Both the position numbers and the translations under genes were made by a program. Under the pieces are notes generated by a model. It saw only the letters and a program-made list of their open reading frames with translations, ran no database searches and was not told the DNA's origin. This document shows, in pieces, positions 27,236 to 33,949 of a stretch of DNA of 64,000 nucleotides (position 1 is its first letter; every line of letters begins with the position of its first letter). Source of the stretch: Streptomyces griseofuscus (lineage in GTDB: Bacteria > Actinomycetota > Actinomycetes > Streptomycetales > Streptomycetaceae); NCBI RefSeq assembly GCF_014673495.1, contig NZ_CP051006.1:8369001-8433000 (forward strand), in the 5' to 3' direction.

Positions 27236-27784
27236 ATGGCCAGTGCCCCGCAACAGCGCGCGGACGCCCTGAAGAACCGCGAGACGATCCTGGAGGTCGC
27301 CCACGACGCCCTGGCCGAGTCCCCGGGCGCCTCCCTCAACTCCATCGCCAAGCGGGCCGGCGTCGGCGCGGGCACGCTCTACCGGCACTTCCCCACCCGC
27401 GAGGCACTGATCCTGGAGGTCTACCGGCACGACCTGGCCCGCCTCACCGCCTCCGTGCCCGACGTCCTGGCCGAACACCCCCCGCTGGACGCGTTCCGCC
27501 GCTGGTTCACCACGCTCACCGCCTACGTCCGCATCAAGCACGACCTCGGCGAAGCCCTCCACTCAGCCGCCGCACAGGAGGTCATCAGCGCCTCCTGGCC
27601 CCCGGTCACCGCAGCCGTCCAGCAACTCCTCGATGCCTGCGAACAGGCCGGCGACATCCGCCCCGGCATCGACCCCGCCGACGTGATCATGCTGCTGAGC
27701 TGCCTGTGGCGCACCCCCGACACACCCGACGGCACCACCCAGGCCACACGCCTCCTCGACCTCGCCATCACCGGCCTGCGCTAG
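27236..27784 (+). CDS. TetR-family repressor
   Basis: A 182-residue protein. The N-terminal helix-turn-helix reads SLNSIAKRAGVGAGTLYRHFPTREALILEVY (about residues 35-65), followed by an all-helical ligand domain. The ATG follows GAGGA. It is divergent from the aldo/keto reductase across the two palindromes at 27136-27182 and probably represses both genes. The inducer is unknown. Confidence 0.9.
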   Translation: MASAPQQRADALKNRETILEVAHDALAESPGASLNSIAKRAGVGAGTLYRHFPTREALILEVYRHDLARLTASVPDVLAEHPPLDAFRRWFTTLTAYVRIKHDLGEALHSAAAQEVISASWPPVTAAVQQLLDACEQAGDIRPGIDPADVIMLLSCLWRTPDTPDGTTQATRLLDLAITGLR

Positions 27785-27811
27785 CGCTCCGCCCGCAGGT
27801 GGGCCAGGAAA

Positions 27812-28400
27812 TGGGTTCACGTCCTTCGGTTCGTCCTTGCGGCCCCAGTACTCGCGGATCGGGTAGATCAATCGGACCGCTCGCCGGGCTTGTAGCAGGT
27901 CACGCCAGCCATGGAGACCCGGCCCGAACCTCGTCCCCGCAGAAGGGCGCCCGGGGTGACGCCCTTGCGGCCCCAGGTCCTGGCACGCGGCGGCGTCATC
28001 GACTCCACCGCGTCGTCGTCGCGCTCGATCGCGCCCCGGGCGGGCTGCTGCCACGACCAGCTGTGCCGCCGCAACAGTCGCCATGTGCCTTCCACGGTCC
28101 AGGAGACGTGGAGCAGACGGCCGATCATCGTCTTCACCCGGGCGGGCGTCCAGCGCTGGTCAGTCCACCCGTGGGCCAGCGGCTAACGCTCCAACTCCCG
28201 CTCCAGCCTGGCAATCTGTCGTCTCCGACAGTCGAGGCCTGCCGGGCGATCCCTACGACGCCAACCCGGCCAGTCCCTGCTCGCCCCACTGCCGCCGCCA
28301 GCGCTCCACGCTCCGGCGAACACCACCGGGATTGGACGCCGTTTTGCCGGACCGGCAACAGGAGTGGTGTGACCGCGACGTGGTGGGCGACGGTGGGCCC
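27812..28400 (-). pseudogene. Degenerate IS630-type transposase remnant
   Basis: Reading the minus strand, pieces of an IS630-family transposase appear in different frames: RSVERWRRQWGEQGLAGLAS, then WTDQRWTPARVKTMIGRLLH and SWTVEGTWRLLRRHSWSWQQ with PARGAIERDDDAVE, then TPPRARTWGRKGVTP and LIYPIREYWGRKDEPK. The DDE-region spacing is shortened and the C-terminal third is missing. I found no intact ends or target duplication. This remnant fills most of the 646-nt gap between the TetR and methyltransferase genes; the rest of the gap shows nothing else. Confidence 0.75.
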
Positions 28401-28430
28401 GTGACCAACGACATCGCAGCAGGCTCGCCC

Positions 28431-29081
28431 ATGTCCGACGCTCCCTCGCCCATCGGCGCTTACATCGGAGACCCCGCGCTGCGGGCGGAGTGGGACCGGC
28501 GGTACGCCGACCGGACGCAACTGTGGAGCGGCCGGCCCAACGGCGCGCTCGTGGCCGAGGCCACCGGACTCACCCCGGGGCGGGTGCTCGACGTCGGCTG
28601 CGGCGAGGGCGCCGACGCCGTCTGGCTCGCCCGCGCCGGCTGGGACGTGACCGCGCTGGAGGTCTCCGGCGTGGCGCTGGAACGAGCGGCGGGGCACGCA
28701 CACGACGCGGGACTCACCGTCCGCTGGGTCCATGCCGCACTCACCGAGGCCGCACTCCCGCCGGCCTCCTTCGACCTGGTCTCGGCGCAGTACCCGGCCC
28801 TGCTGCGCACCCCCGACGCCGCGGCCGAGCGGGCACTGCTCGCGGCCGTCGCGCCCGGCGGTGTGCTGCTGTTCGTGCACCACGCGGGGGTGGACGCCAA
28901 GCAGGCGCAGGAGAACGGCTTCGACCCGGCCGACTACGTCTGGCCCTCGACGGTCGCCGAACTGCTCGACGACGACTGGGAGGTGGAGGTGGACGAGCAG
29001 CGCCCCCGTGTGGCACCCGACGGCGGCGCCGGCGCCCACCACACCGACGACCTGGTGCTGCGCGTGCGACGACTGCGCTGA
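28431..29081 (+). CDS. Class I SAM-dependent methyltransferase
   Basis: A 216-residue protein with SAM motif I VLDVGCGEGADAVWLA (about residues 50-65), an acidic residue at the end of strand 2 (VTALEVS) and later strands ending in GGVLLFVHH. It resembles the small thiopurine/tellurite-type methyltransferases; the acceptor is unknown. ATG at 28431 is used; a GTG at 28401 in the same frame is possible and neither has a strong ribosome-binding site. It stands alone beside the transposase remnant. Confidence 0.8.
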   Translation: MSDAPSPIGAYIGDPALRAEWDRRYADRTQLWSGRPNGALVAEATGLTPGRVLDVGCGEGADAVWLARAGWDVTALEVSGVALERAAGHAHDAGLTVRWVHAALTEAALPPASFDLVSAQYPALLRTPDAAAERALLAAVAPGGVLLFVHHAGVDAKQAQENGFDPADYVWPSTVAELLDDDWEVEVDEQRPRVAPDGGAGAHHTDDLVLRVRRLR

Positions 29082-29158
29082 AGCCGTACGACCATGGCGA
29101 CGACTTTCTGGGCGGGTGAGCGTCCGGCGGGACCGAGCCCTGACTCGGAGTCCCTGAT

Positions 29159-29776
29159 TCAGAGTCCCGCCTCGCCGGTGGAGTCACCGGTGGAGTCGCC
29201 GGAGGGGCGGGCGACGGCCCAGGCCGCTTCGATCATCCGGAAGATCTCGTCCAGCGCGGTGTCCGGGTCGGACGCCGCACGGGCCAGCGAGTAGGCGTCG
29301 ATCACGAACCTCGCCATCGCCCGGTCCGCCGTCGTGCCCCGTGAGAGGCCGGGATCGGCGCCGATGGCCGCCGCCAGCGACTCCGCGTGCCGCAGCCGCA
29401 TCGACTCCTCGTACTCCCGCAGGGCGGGGGATTCGTCGATCATGCGAAAGATCGGGGCGGCGCCGTCCGCCGCGCAATGCCGGACCATCGACCGGACCTC
29501 ACGGCGCAGCGCGGGGACGAGCGGCTCGCCCGGCGCCCGGTCGGTGACCGCGCCGGTGAGGCGCTGCTCGAAGTCGTCGTCCCGCTCGAACACCAGGGCC
29601 TCTTTCGAGGCGAAGTGGGAGAAGAGCGTGGTGACGGCCACATCGGCCTCGGCGGCCACATCACGGATCCCCACCGCCTCGTACCCCCGCTCCAGGAAGA
29701 GCCGGAGAGCGGTGTCGGCGATCTTCTGTCGGGTCGCGGCCTTCTTGCGTTCACGGCGTCCGAGCGGCACGGTCAT
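29159..29776 (-). CDS. TetR-family repressor
   Basis: A 205-residue regulator. The helix-turn-helix is VGIRDVAAEADVAVTTLFSHFASKEALVFE (about residues 35-64), followed by a helical sensor domain. The extreme C-terminus carries a short duplicated GDSTGDSTG. It is divergent from the quinone oxidoreductase gene with a 15-bp palindrome between them, the usual layout for a local repressor of a redox enzyme. Confidence 0.9.
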   Translation of the reverse strand: MTVPLGRRERKKAATRQKIADTALRLFLERGYEAVGIRDVAAEADVAVTTLFSHFASKEALVFERDDDFEQRLTGAVTDRAPGEPLVPALRREVRSMVRHCAADGAAPIFRMIDESPALREYEESMRLRHAESLAAAIGADPGLSRGTTADRAMARFVIDAYSLARAASDPDTALDEIFRMIEAAWAVARPSGDSTGDSTGEAGL

Positions 29777-29817
29777 GCCGTGACACTATCAAATACGAAC
29801 CCGAACCAACTCCAAAA

Positions 29818-29832
29818 CACTAACCGTTAGTG
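29818..29832. promoter_or_regulatory. TetR operator before the quinone oxidoreductase
   Basis: A palindrome with 7-bp arms, CACTAAC and GTTAGTG, and one central base lies between the divergent TetR and oxidoreductase starts. It ends 14 nt before the oxidoreductase ATG and should block its transcription when bound. Confidence 0.8.
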
Positions 29833-29846
29833 CTACGGTTCGCCGT

Positions 29847-30740
29847 ATGAGGAAAGTGAGCTTCGCCGAGTTCGGCGGTCCGGACGTCCTGCGCCTCACG
29901 GACGCAGAGGAGCCCCACGCGGGCCCCGGCCGGATACGCATCGCCGTACGGGCGGCGGGTGTGAACCCCGTCGACTGGAGGATCCGTGAGGGTCAGAAAC
30001 TGGGGGCCCACCCCACCGAGTTGCCCTCCGGGGTCGGGCTGGACGCCGCCGGGGTGGTGGACGAGGTGGGCGAGGGCGTCGAAGGAGTCGAGATCGGTGA
30101 CCATGTGTTCGGTGAAGGCTCCAGTACCTACGCCGAGTTCGCCGTGCTGTCGGCATGGGCCCGGATGCCCGAGGGCCTGACGTTCGAGGAGGCGGCCGGC
30201 TACCCCTCCGTGGTGGAGACCGCGCTGCGCATCGTCCGCGAGGTCGGGGTACAGCCCGGGCAGACGCTGCTGGTCAGCGGCGCGTCCGGGGGAGTCGGCT
30301 CGGCGGTGTTGCAGATCGCCCGCGACCGCGGCATCCGGGTGATCGGCACCGCCGGGGCCGCGAACCAGGACTATCTGCGCGGCCTGGGCGCCCTCGCCAC
30401 GACGTACGGCGAGGGCTGGGTCGAGCGGGTACGGCGGCTCGGACCCGTCGACGCGGCCCTCGATCTGGCCGGCTCGGGTGTGCTCCGCGAGCTCGTCGAA
30501 CTGGTCGGCGACCCGCACAAGGTCGTCTCCATCGCCGATCTCGGCGCGCCGGAGTTCGGTGTCCGGTTCTCCGGCGTGGCCGGGAGCGCACCGGACGCGC
30601 TCGCCGCGGCCGCCGACCTCATCTCGCGGGGCAGGCTGCACATCCCGGTCGAGAAGTCGTACCCGCTCGCCGAGGCCGCGGCGGCGCACATCGACAGCCG
30701 AGCGGGCCACACGCGTGGGCGCCGGGTCATAGTCGTCTGA
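29847..30740 (+). CDS. NADPH:quinone oxidoreductase, zinc-free medium-chain dehydrogenase type
   Basis: A 297-residue protein of the QOR branch. It starts MRKVSFAEFGGPDVLRL and has AAGVNPVDWRIREG, the nucleotide loop VSGASGGVGSAVLQIA (about residues 142-157) and no zinc-binding Cys/His set. It would reduce quinones or enones with NADPH. It is divergent from a TetR gene with a clear operator. Length is a little short of the usual 310-330 residues but both ends look natural. Confidence 0.9.
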   Translation: MRKVSFAEFGGPDVLRLTDAEEPHAGPGRIRIAVRAAGVNPVDWRIREGQKLGAHPTELPSGVGLDAAGVVDEVGEGVEGVEIGDHVFGEGSSTYAEFAVLSAWARMPEGLTFEEAAGYPSVVETALRIVREVGVQPGQTLLVSGASGGVGSAVLQIARDRGIRVIGTAGAANQDYLRGLGALATTYGEGWVERVRRLGPVDAALDLAGSGVLRELVELVGDPHKVVSIADLGAPEFGVRFSGVAGSAPDALAAAADLISRGRLHIPVEKSYPLAEAAAAHIDSRAGHTRGRRVIVV

Positions 30741-30807
30741 GGACCGGCCGGATGAGCGGGGCGAGCCTGCGGTCATGGGACCGGCACGGCGGGATCCGTA
30801 CCGGACG

Positions 30808-31839
30808 CTACGCCCGCCGGACCACGGGCACGCAGTCGCAGCCGCGGAGCCGGGCGTCCCTGCGCGCCCGGCCCGGGGATGCTCCGGCGCCCACCACCCG
30901 GCCGTCGGCGACGGCCAGCCACTCGCCCTGGGCGGGCTCCGTCGCACCGGCCGGCCGTAGCGCCCCGAGGATCGCGGGGTCGGGCTCCGCGGCCGTCGCG
31001 GGCGGTGTCGGTCGGGGCCGGCCCGCCCGCCATTCGGCGGTGGTGCGCTCGCCGCCCCGGACCCGCCGCCACACCAGGTGCTGCACCACGATCAGCGGTC
31101 CCAGCACCGTCAGGAGCGGGAAGGCGTCGGTCAGCACCCCCCGCGCGAACAGCACGCTGACCGCGCCGGACACCGCGAGTCCGACCGCGGCCGCGAGGAT
31201 TCCGGCGGCCCGCCCGAACGCCTTGACCGCTGTCAGCGGGAAGAGCACCAGGAGCAGCAGGTCGCCCAGGCCCACCGCCACCGGCGGCTCCCCGCGCGTC
31301 ACCGCGAGCAGCGGGGCGAACGGCAGTCCCATGACCTGCGCCGCGAACCGGTCCATGACGGAGGTGAGTCCGGTGGCCACCAGGTCGTAGCAGGCGAGCG
31401 CGCCCGCGAACCATGCCGCCTGCGCGGACCGCATCCCGCTCTGCGCCCACATGGTGGCGACCCCCGCCACCGCCACGACGAGCAGTACGTCGGTGAGCAC
31501 CATCACGGCGAGCGGGCGGCCGAGCAGGGCCAGTACGCCGTTGGCGGCGACGGCGGCCACCGCGATCAACCAGGCCCGCCCGGCGCCGGTCAGCGGAGCG
31601 AGGGTGAACTGCAACGCCGTACAGAGCACCAGGCCGAAGACGCAAGCCACCGCGGCGCGCGGCAGCAACAGATAGAGCAGCGGAGCCGCCGCCACCACGA
31701 CACACATCACGGAGATGTCGGACAGCTCGTACCGCCCCACCGGGGGGCGGGGCATCCGCACCCGGTGGAAGCAGGCGGCGCCCGCCACCATGGCCACCAG
31801 GACACAGCAGTTGAGGCCGACCAGGGCGGGGGTGCTCAT
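30808..31839 (-). CDS. Polytopic membrane protein resembling GxGD (presenilin/signal peptide peptidase-like) intramembrane aspartyl proteases
   Basis: 343 residues: about eight or nine membrane spans within residues 1-260, then a soluble tail of about 80. Three features match the GxGD family: YD at 151-152 in a membrane span (GALACYDLVATG), GLGD at 190-193 opening the next span (PPVAVGLGDLLLLVLF), and P-L-L at 241-243 (DAFPLLTVLGPL), where that family has PAL. The two Asp are 41 residues apart and the P-L-L lies 48 residues after the second, close to human SPP (46 and about 52). The tail end GEWLAVADGRVVGAGASPG resembles a small DUF5678-like module. The ATG overlaps the stop of the adenylating enzyme (ATGA), so the two are made together. 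Motif match is seen; protease activity is inferred. A prepilin-peptidase relative is less likely because its Asp spacing and GxGDxK motif differ. Confidence 0.65.
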   Translation of the reverse strand: MSTPALVGLNCCVLVAMVAGAACFHRVRMPRPPVGRYELSDISVMCVVVAAAPLLYLLLPRAAVACVFGLVLCTALQFTLAPLTGAGRAWLIAVAAVAANGVLALLGRPLAVMVLTDVLLVVAVAGVATMWAQSGMRSAQAAWFAGALACYDLVATGLTSVMDRFAAQVMGLPFAPLLAVTRGEPPVAVGLGDLLLLVLFPLTAVKAFGRAAGILAAAVGLAVSGAVSVLFARGVLTDAFPLLTVLGPLIVVQHLVWRRVRGGERTTAEWRAGRPRPTPPATAAEPDPAILGALRPAGATEPAQGEWLAVADGRVVGAGASPGRARRDARLRGCDCVPVVRRA

Positions 31840-33302
31840 GCCGGGCTCCCCAGCGTCGCGGCGGCCGGGCGGACCGATTCGAAGGTGTGCTCGCGCAGAT
31901 CGGCGCGGACCGGGCCGGTGGCCGGCATCGCGGCCGGGTCGTCATGGAGCACGATGCCGCCCAGCGCGAGGCCCGCCGCGGTGGCCCGGTCCTCCAGCCG
32001 CCCGAGCAGACCGGCACCGGTCCGACGGCGGGTGAGGACGTGGAGCAATGGGCCTCCGGACCCCTCCGCCAGGGCGTAGCGGGCGGGCAGCGGGATGTCG
32101 GGCTCCGCCTCCAGCAGTTCCAGCAGTGACCGGGTGGTCACCGCCCGGCTGGACGGCCCCGACCAGCGGCCGAGAATGAGCGAGGTCGCTGGCATATGGG
32201 CCAGCTCGCACTCCGGCCCGGTCTCGGGCCGCCGGACCAGGTCACCGGTGTCGTAGCGCAGCAGCAGGGTGCAGTCCCGGTACGGGACGTACGGCGTCTG
32301 GACGATGACACCCACCCCGCCCGGCGGTGTCGGCTCCCACGTCTGCGGGTCGAGCACCTCCAAGTGCCCGAACTCGGTGGTGTGATGCAGATGGCCCGCG
32401 CCGCAGACGGTACCGCCGGACGGCACCGTCTCCGTCATCATGTACGAGCTGGTGATCCGGGCGCCGAAGACCGCCTCCGCCCGCCTGCGCAGCGGTTCGG
32501 AGAGCACCTCGCCACCGACGCCGACCGACTCCAGACCGAAGTCGGACGCCTGCCAGTCGTGCCGCTCCGCCTCCTCGACCAGGGCGGCCAGATAGGACGC
32601 CGCGACCGTGAGATGGGTGATCTGCGGGGCCTTGCCGCGCAGCCCGAGCGGTGCCGCGAGCCGGTCGAGCGTCACCGCCGGCTCCACGGTGCCGATCGGC
32701 ACGAACGCCGCGCCGATCCGGGTGACCGACTCCTCCACGTTGAGCAGCGGCAGCGTCGCCCGGGAGCAGCCCGCGTAGGCCATGCTGTGCCGGGGCCTCA
32801 AACCCATGCCGAGCACGGCGGACACGGTGCTCATCGCGACCATGACCTCCACCTCGGCCCGCGAGAACCAGACACTGGTCGGGGTCCCGCTGGTCCCCGT
32901 GGTGAGCGCCATCAGCGAGGGGACCGACGCGGCGGAGACGAACGCGGCGGGCAGCCCGCGCAGGGCGGACTTGGGTGTGACCGGTACCTGTTCCCAGGTC
33001 TCCGGGGTGAGCGTGTCCGGGTCGAGCGACAGATCCTCGAAGGCCCGGCGGTAGTAGGGGGTGTGCCGGACGGCGGCGCGGGCGGTGGCCCGCAGACTGC
33101 GTGCGGTGACGGTGCGGCGTACGTCGGGATCGACGGCCCCGGACTGCCCCGGCAGCAGGACCGAGTCCTCTCCCGGCTCGCCGAACTCCGCCAGGGTCTC
33201 GATCAGATCGCGGGCGATCCGTTCGAGGTCCCCCGGTCGGATCCGCCGGTTGCGCAGGATCGCCATGCTGTAACGCAGCTGTCTGAAAGCCGTGCCGAAC
33301 AA
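31836..33302 (-). CDS. PaaK-like adenylate-forming enzyme
   Basis: 488 residues of the phenylacetate-CoA ligase-like branch of adenylating enzymes. The phosphate loop TTGTSGTPT stands at about 134-142, an SSYMMTET motif at 285-292 (usual place of the acyl-adenylate Tyr/Thr-Glu) and YDTGDL at 350-355. An unusual N-terminal stretch of about 100 residues includes HTPYYRRAF, common in PaaK relatives. TTG at 33302 follows AGGAGG by 7 nt. It would activate a carboxylate with ATP. The gene lies between the 22-residue peptide gene and the GxGD-like protease, with no acyl carrier or obvious aromatic pathway nearby, so a role in modifying the peptide or a partner is possible but unproven. Confidence 0.8.
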   Translation of the reverse strand: MFGTAFRQLRYSMAILRNRRIRPGDLERIARDLIETLAEFGEPGEDSVLLPGQSGAVDPDVRRTVTARSLRATARAAVRHTPYYRRAFEDLSLDPDTLTPETWEQVPVTPKSALRGLPAAFVSAASVPSLMALTTGTSGTPTSVWFSRAEVEVMVAMSTVSAVLGMGLRPRHSMAYAGCSRATLPLLNVEESVTRIGAAFVPIGTVEPAVTLDRLAAPLGLRGKAPQITHLTVAASYLAALVEEAERHDWQASDFGLESVGVGGEVLSEPLRRRAEAVFGARITSSYMMTETVPSGGTVCGAGHLHHTTEFGHLEVLDPQTWEPTPPGGVGVIVQTPYVPYRDCTLLLRYDTGDLVRRPETGPECELAHMPATSLILGRWSGPSSRAVTTRSLLELLEAEPDIPLPARYALAEGSGGPLLHVLTRRRTGAGLLGRLEDRATAAGLALGGIVLHDDPAAMPATGPVRADLREHTFESVRPAAATLGSPA

Positions 33303-33317
33303 GTACGCCTCCTGGTT

Positions 33318-33348
33318 CCTGGACCGGGAATCCGACTCCCGGTCCAGG
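33318..33348 (-). terminator. 12-bp hairpin between peptide gene and adenylating enzyme (attenuator-like)
   Basis: CCTGGACCGGGA (33318-33329) pairs exactly with TCCCGGTCCAGG (33337-33348) around 7 nt. It begins 13 nt after the peptide stop codon and ends just before the AGGAGG of the downstream gene. Such a hairpin would let the peptide message outnumber the enzyme message. Confidence 0.75.
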
Positions 33349-33361
33349 CCGGGGCCGCTCG

Positions 33362-33430
33362 TCAGGCCATGCTGGCGAACATCGCCGCGGTGAGCGTGCT
33401 GAAGGCGTACTTGATGTAGTGCTTGACCAT
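33362..33430 (-). CDS. 22-residue hydrophobic peptide gene, candidate precursor or signal peptide
   Basis: A minus-strand ATG at 33430 has AAGGGAG about 7 nt upstream, and the frame closes with TGA after 22 codons. The peptide begins MVKHYIKYAF and ends TAAMFASMA: a short basic N-terminus (two Lys, one His) followed by a hydrophobic segment rich in Ala, Phe and Met. It could insert into a membrane or act as a pheromone precursor. Support for a real gene: a strong ribosome-binding site, correct placement as first gene of the ligase-protease unit, and a hairpin directly after its stop. There is no leader-like region, Cys or Gly-Gly site. Too short for similarity to be judged by eye. Confidence 0.6.
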   Translation of the reverse strand: MVKHYIKYAFSTLTAAMFASMA

Positions 33431-33595
33431 GATGGATCTCCCTTTTTCAGGCCGCTGAGAGGGCGGCCGGGCTCCGCTGGTGCACTCCCGGCTAGAGCAG
33501 CCGTTCGATGAACAAGAGGCTAGATCAAGGGAGTTGGGGGCTCAATGGAAACGCTGAACCTGAACCACGACGTCCGCATGCGGCCCACAGGGGCC

Positions 33596-33877
33596 TTACT
33601 CCGCCCCGCTCGTCTCCCCGGCGGCCCCGGACCGTGCGCGCCGGCGATTGAGCAGGCCGCCTCCCACGATGACCAGGCCGATGGCGATGACCCTGGCGGC
33701 CCCGTAGTAGCCGGTCGCCGGCTCCTCCGGGGTGCCGGGCAGCCGGAACGAGACCCATAGCGCCGCGAGAGCGCCGAGGGCGATCAGCGCGACGGCCCCC
33801 CACGCCCCGAGGTCCGCCCACCACGGCACCGGACCGTGCCCCTGGTCGTCGCTCGGCTCAACACTTTTGTCTGGCAC
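33596..33877 (-). CDS. Small membrane protein, unknown function
   Basis: 93 residues from a GTG with GGAGAA upstream. It has an acidic, hydrophilic N-terminus (about 20 residues), two hydrophobic spans (LGAWGAVALIALGALAALWV and VIAIGLVIVGGGLL) and a short Arg-rich then acidic tail. I do not recognise a family. It is read in the same direction as the peptide, ligase and protease-like genes and ends 165 nt before the peptide start, so it may belong to that locus; the gap is long enough to hold a separate promoter for the peptide. Confidence 0.7.
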   Translation of the reverse strand: MPDKSVEPSDDQGHGPVPWWADLGAWGAVALIALGALAALWVSFRLPGTPEEPATGYYGAARVIAIGLVIVGGGLLNRRRARSGAAGETSGAE

Positions 33878-33932
33878 GGTGGTTCTCCGGTTCGCGGCTG
33901 GTGAAGGTCGCTGAGGAAGACGAGGATCCGGT

Positions 33933-33949
33933 CCAGGTGGTTCACCTGG
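33933..33949 (-). terminator. Small hairpin at the end of the GH38 gene
   Basis: CCAGGTG and CACCTGG (7-bp arms, 3-nt loop) overlap the stop region of the alpha-mannosidase gene. It is weak and may only be partial. Confidence 0.35.

Noticed and set aside
27785..28430. Intact insertion sequence
   Set aside because: Transposase pieces are in several frames with missing segments, and no terminal inverted repeats or target duplication could be found.
30808..31839. Type IV prepilin peptidase as identity of the GxGD-like protein
   Set aside because: The GxGDxK motif and the longer Asp-Asp spacing of prepilin peptidases are absent, and no pilin or secretion genes are nearby; the SPP pattern fits better.
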